The notes under the pieces are model-generated. The model saw only the letters and a list, made by a program, of their open reading frames with translations, ran no database searches and was not told the origin of the DNA. Shown here piece after piece: positions 1 through 10,285 of a DNA stretch of 64,000 nt. Source of the DNA: Rhizobium sp. CC-YZS058 (GTDB taxonomy: Bacteria > Pseudomonadota > Alphaproteobacteria > Rhizobiales > Rhizobiaceae). The stretch covers positions 770,001-834,000 of the forward strand of contig NZ_JAYESJ010000001.1 of NCBI RefSeq assembly GCF_034720595.1. The letters run 5' to 3'. Within the stretch, counting starts at the first letter, position 1; each line of letters opens with the position of its first letter. Position numbers and translations under genes: made by a program.

Positions 1-1715
<1,715 letters not shown>

Positions 1716-2014
1716 CATTGCTTGTGCTCATCACCGCGCGCCGCGCGGCGATGATGCCATGTTATGTGCTCGCGCTGTCGCGGCCTTCGGCCGCTTCGCT
1801 GCGCACGGCGCGCCGGACGCCCGGCGGCTCGGCTCTGCCGGCTGCTGGAAAAATCCGGCACGCGCTTGCGGAGCCTCCAAACGGCTCCCTCGCCACTGCC
1901 ATACCAACGACGTGTTCAAAACCAGCGATTGCCGACTGGCGAATACCCTATTCGCACTGCGCACTTCGCACTTCGCCCCAAATCCAGCTTCTCGAAAAAC
2001 ACTTGCCCTTAGCC
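1716..2014 (+). other. 23S-5S internal transcribed spacer
   Basis: About 300 bases between the two rRNAs with no gene. A GC-rich imperfect hairpin near 1729-1754, just after the 23S end, could be an RNase III type processing stem. The stretch 1960-1980 carries short GCACT/CACTTCGC repeats. Nothing else is recognisable. Confidence 0.6.
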
Positions 2015-2132
2015 GACCTGGTGGTCATCGCGGGGTTCCCCCACCCGTTCCCATTCCGAACACGGCCGTGAAACGCCCCAGCGCCTATGGTACTTCGTCT
2101 CAAGACGCGGGAGAGTCGGTCGCTGCCAGGTC
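2015..2132 (+). rRNA. rrf: 5S ribosomal RNA
   Basis: Starts GACCTGGTGG and ends CTGCCAGGTC, which pair as the terminal stem. The conserved internal stretch with CCGAACACGGCCGTGAAACG follows around 2055-2075. The length of about 118 nt is normal for alphaproteobacteria. It is part of the same rRNA transcript. Confidence 0.95.
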
Positions 2133-2188
2133 TGCTAAGCGCAAGTCATCCAGTCTTCTCATCACATATCCCCAAACCAATCCCATTC

Positions 2189-2265
<77 letters not shown>

Positions 2266-2283
2266 AACACACCCAAAACACCA

Positions 2284-2315
2284 AAAGCCCCGCTCGCTCT
2301 CGCCGACGGGGCTTT
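2284..2315 (+). terminator. rho-independent terminator of the rRNA operon
   Basis: A stem GCCCCG/CGGGGC (2287-2292 with 2307-2312) is flanked by AAA on the left and TTT on the right, 20 bases after the tRNA. This is the natural end of the rRNA-tRNA transcript. Confidence 0.7.
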
Positions 2316-2672
2316 CCTGCGTTTCGGGAAAAGGGGGGCGCTGGAAGGAACGCGCGCAGTCGACGACGTTTTTTAATTTCCGCCGCTCATAAAGACTTTC
2401 CGTTCGAGGGAACACAGCAGCGTTGGGCCGCTAAACGGAACCGGGCGGTTACGGCTTCCGCTGGCAGTAGGTCGAGCCGAAAATTTACATAAACCTGTCA
2501 TTGAACATGCGTCACTGATGGATGCTGTAAGGCCTCCGTCTGCGGTTGGTATCCAGATGAAGGAACCGCAAACCGGAAATGAAGCCTGCGGCCGGCGGAG
2601 TGCTCTTCGGTCAGTCCGAGCGTGTTCGAGCACGAGACCGCCTAGCTGAAGCGTCGTTGTTGTTCTTGTCTC
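2316..2672. other. intergenic region without recognised gene
   Basis: Roughly 360 bases between the rRNA operon and the end of a leftward transport operon. A weak inverted repeat TGCGGTT/AACCGCA (arms near 2541 and 2564) is present. Short open frames here lack convincing starts or domains. Confidence 0.5.
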
Positions 2673-3584
2673 CTACCGCTCGAACGGCTCGCCCAGTGAA
2701 GCGACGCCGTTGAGTTTGAGGAGGCGTTTGTTGGCGGAGATGATGCCGAGGACGATGATGGTGATCAGGTAGGGGAGGCTGGACAGGAGCTGCGAGGGCA
2801 GCTCGACGCCTGTCGCCTGCGCCGCAAGGCTCATCAGCGAAACGGCGCCGAACAGGCAGGCGCCGAGAAAGATGCGGCCGGTCAGCCAGGTGCCGAAGAC
2901 GACCAGCGCAATGGCGATCCAACCACGTCCGGCAATCATGCCATCGGCCCAGAGCGGCGTATAGACGACCGATGCATAGGCTCCGGCAAAGCCGGCCAGC
3001 AGGCCGCCAAAGGCAATTGCAGCCAGGCGAACACCCTGAACGGAATAGCCGATCGCATGGGCAGAGTTCGGGTTTTCGCCGACAGCGCGGATGACGAGCC
3101 CGGTCTTGGTAAAGGCGAAGCCGGCCCAGATCGCGAGCGTGAGAGCCAGCGACAGCCAGACGACGAGGTCCTGGCTGAACAGCCCGCCGACGACCGGCAG
3201 GTCGGAGAGGCCGGGGAGGGCGATCTTCGGCAGGCCCTTGACCGTCAGGCTTTCATAGGACTTGCCGAACAGCGCAGAGAGGCCCTGGCCGAGAATGCCG
3301 ATCGCAAGGCCTGTGGCGACCTGATTGGCGCGAAAGCCGAGCGCGACCAGCGCGAAGAGGAGCGAGAGGAGCACGCCTGCCAGGCCCGCGGCCAGGAAGG
3401 CGAGCACATGGCCGCCGCCATGATAGACGATGATGAAGGCGACCACCGCGCCCAGCGCCATCAGACCCTCGACGCCGAGATTGAGCACGCCGGCGCGCTC
3501 TGCCACCAATTCGCCGAGTGCCGCCAGCAGAAAGGGCGTGGCGGCAGCCAGCATTCCGGCAAGGATGAAGTCGACCGCGCTCAT
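2673..3584 (-). CDS. BMP-type nucleoside/nucleobase ABC transporter permease (YufQ/NupQ-like)
   Basis: Inner-membrane permease of 303 aa, mostly hydrophobic helices, of the BPD_transp_2 family. It would form the translocation channel with the other permease and the ATPase encoded upstream. The segment with AERAGVLNLGVEGLM near residue 30 is typical of this permease family. The ATG at 3584 overlaps the stop of the preceding permease by 4 bases, so translation is coupled. It is the last gene of an operon that starts near 10905. Family members carry nucleosides or purine bases; the ligand here is inferred from the deaminase in the operon. Confidence 0.9.
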   Translation of the reverse strand: MSAVDFILAGMLAAATPFLLAALGELVAERAGVLNLGVEGLMALGAVVAFIIVYHGGGHVLAFLAAGLAGVLLSLLFALVALGFRANQVATGLAIGILGQGLSALFGKSYESLTVKGLPKIALPGLSDLPVVGGLFSQDLVVWLSLALTLAIWAGFAFTKTGLVIRAVGENPNSAHAIGYSVQGVRLAAIAFGGLLAGFAGAYASVVYTPLWADGMIAGRGWIAIALVVFGTWLTGRIFLGACLFGAVSLMSLAAQATGVELPSQLLSSLPYLITIIVLGIISANKRLLKLNGVASLGEPFER

Positions 3585-4666
3585 GCCGGCCTCCGGTCAA
3601 GGGGGGTCGGCCATTCGAGCCGGTAGCGCACGAAGGCGACGGCGATGAGATAGGCAATCAGCAGGCTGCCCTGGAACACCCGCACCGCTGCGATCGGCAG
3701 TTCGGCCGAGACCATGGCCGTGTCGCCGCCGATATAGAGAACGGCCATCAGCAGGGAGGAGACGAGGATGCCGAGCGGATGCAGCCCGCCGAGATAGGCG
3801 ACGATGATTGCGGCATAGCCGTAACCGGTGGAGATCGACCGTTGCAACTGGCCGATCGGTCCGGCCACCTCGGCCGCGCCGGCAAGACCCGCCGCGAAAC
3901 CCCCGATGAGGAGCGACATCCAGATCGCGCCACCCTCGCTGAAACCGGCATAGCCGGCCGCGCGCGGCGCCAGGCCGCCTACCTGCAGCCGATAGCCCAT
4001 GAAGCTCTTCTGCATGAAGACATAGGCGGCAAGCGACAGCAGGATCGTCAGAGGGAAGGACCAGTTGACGCGGGTGCCATCGATCAGGATCGGAACCATG
4101 GCGTCATATTGGAACATGACCGATTGGGGGAAATTGAAGCCGTTCGGGTCCTTCCAGGGGCCGAGCAGAAGATAGTTGAGCACCTGTGCGGCAACGAGGC
4201 TCAGCATCAGCGAGACGAGGATCTCGTTCGCATTCAGCCGCACCCGCCAGAAGGCGGTGATCGCCGCCCACAGCGCGCCGCCGACCGCGCCGGCCAGCAG
4301 CATGGCCGGCCAGATCCAGCCGCCGGTTGCCGCCGGATACCAGACCGGAATGGCGGAGGCGAAGATGGCGCCCAGAATGAACTGACCCTCCGCGCCGATA
4401 TTGAACACCTTGGCGCGGAAGCCGATGGCGAGCCCCTGCGCGATCAGCAGCAAGGGCCCCATTTTCAGGAGAACTTCGGAAAAGGCGGCCCAGCTGAGAA
4501 AAGGGTCGAGCAGCATGGCATGAAACACCGCAGCGGGGCTGCGGCCCATGACGGCGTAGAGCGCGAGGTTGAGGAGCGTCGCGGCGGCGAGGGCGGCGAG
4601 CGGTGCGAGCAGGGTGGCGGCCAGCGATGCGCGCTCGCGGCGGACGAGATGCGGGACGGTTCTCAT
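3581..4666 (-). CDS. BMP-type nucleoside/nucleobase ABC transporter permease (YufP/NupP-like)
   Basis: The second membrane subunit, 361 aa, with about nine hydrophobic segments and the family motif FNIGAEGQFILGAI near residue 91. It is longer than its partner, as usual for the P/Q pair in this transporter class. The ATG at 4666 overlaps the ATPase stop by 4 bases and its own stop overlaps the next start by 4 bases. It probably forms a heterodimeric pore with the 303-aa permease. Confidence 0.9.
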   Translation of the reverse strand: MRTVPHLVRRERASLAATLLAPLAALAAATLLNLALYAVMGRSPAAVFHAMLLDPFLSWAAFSEVLLKMGPLLLIAQGLAIGFRAKVFNIGAEGQFILGAIFASAIPVWYPAATGGWIWPAMLLAGAVGGALWAAITAFWRVRLNANEILVSLMLSLVAAQVLNYLLLGPWKDPNGFNFPQSVMFQYDAMVPILIDGTRVNWSFPLTILLSLAAYVFMQKSFMGYRLQVGGLAPRAAGYAGFSEGGAIWMSLLIGGFAAGLAGAAEVAGPIGQLQRSISTGYGYAAIIVAYLGGLHPLGILVSSLLMAVLYIGGDTAMVSAELPIAAVRVFQGSLLIAYLIAVAFVRYRLEWPTPLDRRPA

Positions 4667-6234
4667 GCGATGCCCTTTCCGCCGGCGGCTTCGGCGCCGG
4701 GCGTCGTTGCCGCGCCGATCATATAGCGGCCGATATCCTCAAGGCGCGTTTCGCGGGTGATCAGCGAGGGGCTGAGCGCTCCGTCATGCAGCACCTGGAT
4801 CCGGTCGCAGATTTCGAAAAGCTCCTCGATTTCTTCGGACACGACGAGGATCGCCATGCCGTCATTGCGCAACGCAATCAGGCGCTGGCGGATGGCGGTG
4901 GCGGCGCCGATATCGACGCCCCAGGTGGGCTGGGCGAGAAAGAGCAGCTTCGGAGCCAGCATGATCTCCCGCCCGACGATGAACTTCTGCAGATTGCCGC
5001 CCGACAGCGCGCCGGCTTCCGCCTCCACGCCGGGCGTGCGGACATCGAAATCGCGAATGCAGGTCTCGGCGAAACGGTTCGCTTCGGCGCGGTCGATGAA
5101 CCCCTGTTTCAAGAGCCCAATCGGATGGGCGGTCAAGAGGCCGTTCAACGACAGGGAGAGTTCGGGCACGGCGCCGTGGCCAAGCCGATCCTCCGGCACG
5201 AAGGCAAAACCCAGGCGCCGGCGCTGTGCAGCACCAAGCCGGCCGACATCCTCGCCCATCATGAAAATACGGTCCTTGGCCTCCCGGCCGAGGCGGGTTT
5301 CGCCGGAGATGATCGCGGAAAGCTCCGACTGCCCATTGCCGGATATGCCGGCAATGCCGAGAATCTCGCCCGCCTTCACCTCCAGCGTCACGCGTTTCAG
5401 CGCGACGGCGAAGGGATCCTCCGGCCGGTGGTCGAGGCCGATCAGCTCCAGCCGTTTCTCTCCGGTCTCCATCGCCACTGCCGGGGGAATCTCCGGCATG
5501 TCGCGCCCGATCATCATCCGGGCGAGGTCGTGGGCGTCATGGGCGCGTGGATCGACATGGCCGGTCACCCGGCCGGCCCGCAGGATCGTGGCGCGGTCGC
5601 ACAGCGCCCGGATTTCCTCGAGCTTGTGGGAAATGAACAGGATCGAAACACCGCCATCGCGCAGGCGCCGCAGCGTTGCAAACAGGGTCTCCACCGATTG
5701 CGGCGGCAGCACGGAGGTCGGCTCGTCGAGAATGATGAGCTTCGGATCGGTCATCAGGCAGCGGATGATCTCCACCCGCTGCCGCTCGCCGACCGAGAGG
5801 GCATGAACATGGGCGAGCGGATCGACCTCGAGGCCGAAATCCCGGCCGAGGCTCCGCACGCGCGCGACGAGATCGCGCTTGCGCCCGGGAACGACGAGAG
5901 CGATGTTTTCCACCACCGTCAGGGTCTCGAACAGCGAGAAATGCTGGAACACCATGCCGATGCCCTGTCGGCGGGCTTCGGCCGGGGAGCTGAGCCGGAG
6001 CGGCTCGCCGCGCCAGGTCACGCTGCCTTCGTCGGGCGCCTCCACGCCGTAGATCAGCTTCATCAGGGTGGACTTGCCCGCGCCGTTCTCGCCGAGGATC
6101 GCATGGATCGAATGGTCCGCCACGTCCAGATCGATCGCCTGGTTGGCGTGGATCTGGCCGTAGCTCTTCGACAGGCCGCGAAGCGAGAGCAGCGGGGGCC
6201 TCAGGCCCACCTCCGTGTTGGCTGGATCTGGCAT
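4663..6234 (-). CDS. BMP-type nucleoside ABC transporter ATP-binding protein, double cassette
   Basis: Cytoplasmic ATPase of 523 aa with two fused ABC domains, like RbsA and YufO. The first half has Walker A GENGAGKST (48-56), signature LSVGERQ (about 146-152) and Walker B LIILDEPTS (166-174). The second half has a degenerate P-loop (GISGNGQSE, about residue 297), signature LSGGNLQ, and LAQPTWGVD where Q replaces the usual catalytic E, as is common in this family. It starts 10 bases after the stop of the substrate-binding protein. It powers import by the two permeases encoded downstream. Confidence 0.92.
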   Translation of the reverse strand: MPDPANTEVGLRPPLLSLRGLSKSYGQIHANQAIDLDVADHSIHAILGENGAGKSTLMKLIYGVEAPDEGSVTWRGEPLRLSSPAEARRQGIGMVFQHFSLFETLTVVENIALVVPGRKRDLVARVRSLGRDFGLEVDPLAHVHALSVGERQRVEIIRCLMTDPKLIILDEPTSVLPPQSVETLFATLRRLRDGGVSILFISHKLEEIRALCDRATILRAGRVTGHVDPRAHDAHDLARMMIGRDMPEIPPAVAMETGEKRLELIGLDHRPEDPFAVALKRVTLEVKAGEILGIAGISGNGQSELSAIISGETRLGREAKDRIFMMGEDVGRLGAAQRRRLGFAFVPEDRLGHGAVPELSLSLNGLLTAHPIGLLKQGFIDRAEANRFAETCIRDFDVRTPGVEAEAGALSGGNLQKFIVGREIMLAPKLLFLAQPTWGVDIGAATAIRQRLIALRNDGMAILVVSEEIEELFEICDRIQVLHDGALSPSLITRETRLEDIGRYMIGAATTPGAEAAGGKGIA

Positions 6235-6244
6235 GGAGGTGCGA

Positions 6245-7345
6245 TCACTTCGGCAGCGGCGTGGTAACGCCCTTGACGTGCCAGTCCATGGCGACGATCT
6301 CGCCGTCCGTCAGCGTCTTGCCGGCCGGCACGCCGTCCGAGCCATCTGCCTTGGCGATCGGGCCGGTGAAGGGCGAGAAACTGCCGTCGGCAATCTTGGC
6401 TTCGGCCTCCTTGATCTTGGTCATGTTCTCGGCGGGAACGGCCGTGTTCCAGTCGACCACGGCCACCACCTTGTCGCTCATGCCGAGGAAGGCGTTTGCG
6501 CCCTTGAAGGTGCCGGCAACATGGGCATCGACGGAGGCCTTGAAGAAGGGCGACCAGTCGGTGGCGACGCAGCCGAGATAGGTCTTCGGCGCATAGCTCT
6601 TCATCGAGGAATTCAGGTTGAAGGCGTAGACGCCCGCCTCTTCGCAGGCGGAGATGACGGAAGGGGTATCCTGGGCGTTGGAGAAGATCACGTCGCAGCC
6701 CTGTGCCATCAGCGCCTTGGCGGCTTCCTGCTCCTTGGCCGGGTCAAACCAGGAATTGACCCAGACCACGGAGACCTCGATCTCGGGCTTGACCGCCTGG
6801 GCACCGAGCGTGAAGGCGTTGATGGAGGTTATGAGCTCGGGGATCGCGAAGGCGGAGACGGAGCCGAGCTTGTTGGACTTGGTGAGCGCGGCGGCCGCCA
6901 TGCCCATCAGATAGGTGCCCTGGAAATATTTGGCGGCGAAGGGCGAGAAGTTCGGGGCGACCTGGAAACCGGAGGCGTGCAGCACCGTGACGTCTCTGTT
7001 GCGTCGGGCGATCTGCAGGCCGCCATTCTGGTAGCCGAACGAGCCGGCGATCAGCACCTTGTTGCCGTCGGCCACCGCCTTGTTCATGATCCGGTCGGCA
7101 TCCGGACCCTCCGGGATGTTTTCGAGGATCGTGACCTTCACCTTGTCGCCATAGGCAGCCTTGATCGGCTCCAGACCGGCGGCCAGCGCATGGCCCCAGC
7201 CGACATCGCCGATCGGCGAAGGCACGACGAGCGCGATACCGAGCGGTTCGTCGGCGGCGAGCGTGACGCGGGCGCCGATGGCGCTGGCAAGGCCTGTCAG
7301 TGCGACGCCCTTGAGCAGCGCGCGGCGGTTGATGGCGGTGATCAT
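6245..7345 (-). CDS. BMP family periplasmic substrate-binding protein
   Basis: Secreted binding protein of 366 aa in the Bmp (basic membrane protein, Med/PnrA-like) family. The N-terminus has NRRALLKG followed by a hydrophobic stretch and an Ala-x-Ala-like site near residue 31, which fits a Tat or Sec signal peptide. The body has the type I periplasmic fold pattern (GIALVVPSPIGDVGWGHA, then the hinge-region segment ADGNKVLIAGSFGYQ). Proteins of this family bind nucleosides or purines. It lies between the amidohydrolase (30-base gap) and the ATPase, so it supplies the ligand for this importer. Confidence 0.9.
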   Translation of the reverse strand: MITAINRRALLKGVALTGLASAIGARVTLAADEPLGIALVVPSPIGDVGWGHALAAGLEPIKAAYGDKVKVTILENIPEGPDADRIMNKAVADGNKVLIAGSFGYQNGGLQIARRNRDVTVLHASGFQVAPNFSPFAAKYFQGTYLMGMAAAALTKSNKLGSVSAFAIPELITSINAFTLGAQAVKPEIEVSVVWVNSWFDPAKEQEAAKALMAQGCDVIFSNAQDTPSVISACEEAGVYAFNLNSSMKSYAPKTYLGCVATDWSPFFKASVDAHVAGTFKGANAFLGMSDKVVAVVDWNTAVPAENMTKIKEAEAKIADGSFSPFTGPIAKADGSDGVPAGKTLTDGEIVAMDWHVKGVTTPLPK

Positions 7346-7375
7346 GTTCGTTTCCCTCTTTTGGTTCTTCTGGTT

Positions 7376-8758
7376 TTACAGATCGATGGTGGCGAGCGCG
7401 GCTTCCGCCTCGGCAAAGAGCTTGCCCTCGTCGAGGCCGGTAAATTCACCCTTGGCCCAGACGATGCGGCCATTGATCATGGTCATGTCGGTCGGCGCGC
7501 CGATGCCGACCTTGGCGATCAGGCTCAACGGGTCGTGGCGCGTGCCGACATAGTCCATGCGGCGGGTGTCGATGGCAAAGAGATCGGCGGCCATGCCGGG
7601 GGCGAGACGTCCGATATCAGCCCGGCCGAGCATCTGCGCGCCGCCCGTCGTCGCATAGCCCAGGAAGTCGGCCGGAGGCGGGACCGGGTGGGCGCGGGTC
7701 TGGGCGACGAGGCATTGCAGCATATAGGCCGAATGAATGCAGTGCATCAGGTTGGAATTGTCGTTGGACGCCGCCCCGTCGCAGCCAAGTCCGATCGGAA
7801 CGCCGAGCGCGCTCATGGCCGGGATGTCGGTCACCTCGGCGCCGACGAGATAGACTGGCTCCGGACAATGGGCGACACCGGTGCCGGAAGCGGCCATGGT
7901 GGCCAGCTCGTCATGTGTTAGCTCCCAGCAATGGGCATAAAAGGTGTCCGGCCCGGCAAAGCCCATCTCATGGAGGTAATCGACCGTTCGGGCACCGTGG
8001 CGCGCGAAGATGACCGGGCTTTCGCCTTCGCCGACATGGGTGTGCAGGCGCACGCCCTTGTCGCGCGCGAGACGGACGGATTCCGCGAAGGTCTCGCGGT
8101 AGCCATTGACCGGCTGACAGGGGGCGACGACCACCTGGCGCAGGCTGAAGGGCGCATCGTCGTGATAGGTCTCGATCAGCCGGGCGCAATCGGCGATGAA
8201 TTCGTCCGTCGTCTCCCGCATCTCATCCGGAATGGTTGATCCTTCCGATTTCGGCAGCGAGTTGCCGCCCCGTCCTGCGTGGAAGCGCATGCCGAAGAGA
8301 TCGGCCGCTTCGAACTGCCGGTCGATCAACCGCTTTCCGGCATGGCGCGGAAAATTATACTGGTGGTCGAAGGCAGTGGTGCAGCCATGCTTGATCATCT
8401 CGGCCATGGCCGTGACCGAGGAATGGTAGAAGCAATCCTCCGTCAGCCGGGCGAAGATCGGATAGATGCGATCCAGCCATTCGATGACGGAGAGTTTCGT
8501 CCAGTCGAGCTCGGCGCGGTTGCGCACGAAGCACTGGAAGAAATGATGGTGCGTGTTCACGAGCCCCGGATAGACGAACCAGCCGGTGGCATCCGACACC
8601 TCGGTTCCCTCGGGCAGGGGCTGTAGGCCGGCGAGATCGGTGCCGATCGCCTTGATGGCCTGGTTCTCGGTCAGAAGATCGACATTGCGGCGGACGAAGG
8701 GTCCCGTCCCATCGTTGAGAATGACGGCGGCGCAGTTCTTGAGGAGATGCCCGGCCAT
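7376..8758 (-). CDS. amidohydrolase, 8-oxoguanine deaminase-like (AtzB/TrzN clade)
   Basis: Cytoplasmic metal-dependent hydrolase of 460 aa with a TIM-barrel fold. Visible metal and active-site motifs are THHHFFQ (HxH, about residue 70), THVGEGE, HCWELTHDE and GCDGAASNDNSN; the last resembles the DGSASND motif of 8-oxoguanine deaminases. Family members hydrolyse an amino or alkylamino group from a purine or triazine ring, for example 8-oxoguanine to urate. The gene starts 4 bases after the GST-like gene and is followed by the BMP transporter, so the imported compound is probably a purine derivative. Hydroxyatrazine-type dealkylamination is the main alternative. Confidence 0.8.
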   Translation of the reverse strand: MAGHLLKNCAAVILNDGTGPFVRRNVDLLTENQAIKAIGTDLAGLQPLPEGTEVSDATGWFVYPGLVNTHHHFFQCFVRNRAELDWTKLSVIEWLDRIYPIFARLTEDCFYHSSVTAMAEMIKHGCTTAFDHQYNFPRHAGKRLIDRQFEAADLFGMRFHAGRGGNSLPKSEGSTIPDEMRETTDEFIADCARLIETYHDDAPFSLRQVVVAPCQPVNGYRETFAESVRLARDKGVRLHTHVGEGESPVIFARHGARTVDYLHEMGFAGPDTFYAHCWELTHDELATMAASGTGVAHCPEPVYLVGAEVTDIPAMSALGVPIGLGCDGAASNDNSNLMHCIHSAYMLQCLVAQTRAHPVPPPADFLGYATTGGAQMLGRADIGRLAPGMAADLFAIDTRRMDYVGTRHDPLSLIAKVGIGAPTDMTMINGRIVWAKGEFTGLDEGKLFAEAEAALATIDL

Positions 8759-8762
8759 CGGA

Positions 8763-9443
8763 TCAGGCTTCCACGGTTTCTGGCGTTTCGTGCGGATCCG
8801 GCTTCAGCTCGTGCAGGCGGTGGATGCCCGGCATTTCGATGAAGCCCTCCAGCGCCCGCACCGCCCGCATCCAGAGGCGGATCGAGGGGTAGGCGTCGAG
8901 CGAGACGCCGCCATCCGGCGCCAGCGCGACATAGGGGAAGCAGGCGATGTCGGCGATCGTCGGCGTGGGACCAGTGAGGAAGGGCTCGGCCTTCAGCCGC
9001 TGTTCGAACAGCGCCGCTTCAAGCTCGCGCAGGGCCGTGACGCCGGATGCACGCAGCGTGTCGACCGCGCCGGGGCGGTGCAGCATTTCATGCAGCCGTG
9101 CGCCGCCAAGGCTCGCTGTCAGCCGGGCCGAGAAAGCCAGCCACTGTTGGATGCGGGCGCTCGTTGCCGGATCGCCTGGCCCGAGAAAGGCCGGTGCGGC
9201 GTGGGCAGCGAGATAGACGAGGATTGCGGAGGATTCGGTCAGCACCAGATCGCCATCGACGAGGATCGGGATGGAGCCGGCCGGATTGAGGCTCATCAAA
9301 TCGGGGCCGCGATGTTCGGCGCCGGGATGGAAATCGACCGCCCGCAGCACCAGCGTGACGCCGGCCAGCGCCGCCATCAGGCGCGCCTTGTAGCAGCTTG
9401 GCGAGAGGATGTAGTCGTAGAGAACCATGGACGGCGCGGTCAT
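8763..9443 (-). CDS. glutathione S-transferase-like protein, candidate structural partner of the Rieske oxygenase
   Basis: 226 aa. The N-terminal thioredoxin-like half has SPSCYKARL near residue 14, the cis-proline region NPAGSIPIL and the gamma-Glu binding pair ESSA, followed by an all-helical C-terminal half. The start is set at 9443, where ATG overlaps the oxygenase stop (ATGA); a longer in-frame opening reads through that gene in another frame. In Pseudomonas caffeine N7-demethylase, the GST homologue NdmE is a structural partner of Rieske-less NdmC. The same gene neighbours here suggest the same role, but an ordinary conjugating GST is possible. Confidence 0.8.
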   Translation of the reverse strand: MTAPSMVLYDYILSPSCYKARLMAALAGVTLVLRAVDFHPGAEHRGPDLMSLNPAGSIPILVDGDLVLTESSAILVYLAAHAAPAFLGPGDPATSARIQQWLAFSARLTASLGGARLHEMLHRPGAVDTLRASGVTALRELEAALFEQRLKAEPFLTGPTPTIADIACFPYVALAPDGGVSLDAYPSIRLWMRAVRALEGFIEMPGIHRLHELKPDPHETPETVEA

Positions 9444-10285
9444 TGGGCCACCAGCTGCGCGCCATAGGTGAAGCTGTGGCGCTTCAGCCAGCGGCGATAG
9501 GCGACGGAGGTCAGGTCGGCCCGCGTCGGGATTTCCATGCCCGGATCGAGCGGCAGGCGGCGCGGGATCTGGTTTTCCAGAATCGAACGGTCCTGCAGGA
9601 AGATCATCTGCTGGAAGTGGATGAGATCGGTCATCGGCGTCTCGTCGTCGAACAGCGCCATCCAGGGCCAGACGTCGCAGAGTTCTTCCGTCAGCGGCTG
9701 CACGAAAAGCGTGATCACGTCCCACTCGCCGGGGCGGGGCGGGCAGGTCTTGTAGAGAACGGAGCAGGTCGGCGCCGGTACCCGGTACATATATTCCGTG
9801 GTGATGCCGCCGCTTGCCGATTTGGCGGCTTGCGGCTGATAGAACTTCACCTGCGTCGCCCAGACCTCGTCGGCGTCCTCGCGGATCTCCACCTTGTAGT
9901 TCTCGACCTCCGTGTGCGGTTCTGCGCCAAGGATATCGGTGTGGACGAAGGGGAAATGGGCGATGTCGAGAAAATTCTCCACAGCCCGGAGCGGCGAGCA
10001 GCGCACGCGCACCACGCCGACATCGACCATGCGCCGGCCCGGCTGCTCGGCTTCCGGAATGTCGAAGAGCGGCTTGGCCGGCTGGCCGAGCGAGGACCAG
10101 ACATGGCCGTAGCGTTCGGTGACGGGCAGGGCGCGTCCCTCGGCCGTGGCAACGGCGGCCGTGCCATCGGCGCCACGGGCGACGCGGATCGTCTCGCCCA
10201 TCAACAGGGTTTCGCGGCCTTCGGAGCGGAGCTGGCTTAAAAGCCCGACCGGGTACCATTGGTCGATCATAGCGTTGCTGGTCAT
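9440..10285 (-). CDS. Rieske-type oxygenase catalytic subunit lacking the Rieske cluster (NdmC-like)
   Basis: 281 aa. It begins like a ring-hydroxylating oxygenase (DQWYPVG, residues 8-14) and continues with RYGHVW (58-63), but the stretch between, which normally holds CxH and CxxH cluster ligands, is shortened to about 40 residues with no Cys or His ligands. The mononuclear iron site is intact: NFLDIAHFPFVH gives D107, H110 and H115, and D242 in QDRSILENQ is the likely third ligand. It should therefore receive electrons from another protein, most simply the Rieske protein encoded just upstream (ATGA overlap). Caffeine N7-demethylase NdmC has the same architecture and size. The reaction is probably N-demethylation or hydroxylation of a purine; the substrate is inferred. 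Confidence 0.85.
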   Translation of the reverse strand: MTSNAMIDQWYPVGLLSQLRSEGRETLLMGETIRVARGADGTAAVATAEGRALPVTERYGHVWSSLGQPAKPLFDIPEAEQPGRRMVDVGVVRVRCSPLRAVENFLDIAHFPFVHTDILGAEPHTEVENYKVEIREDADEVWATQVKFYQPQAAKSASGGITTEYMYRVPAPTCSVLYKTCPPRPGEWDVITLFVQPLTEELCDVWPWMALFDDETPMTDLIHFQQMIFLQDRSILENQIPRRLPLDPGMEIPTRADLTSVAYRRWLKRHSFTYGAQLVAQ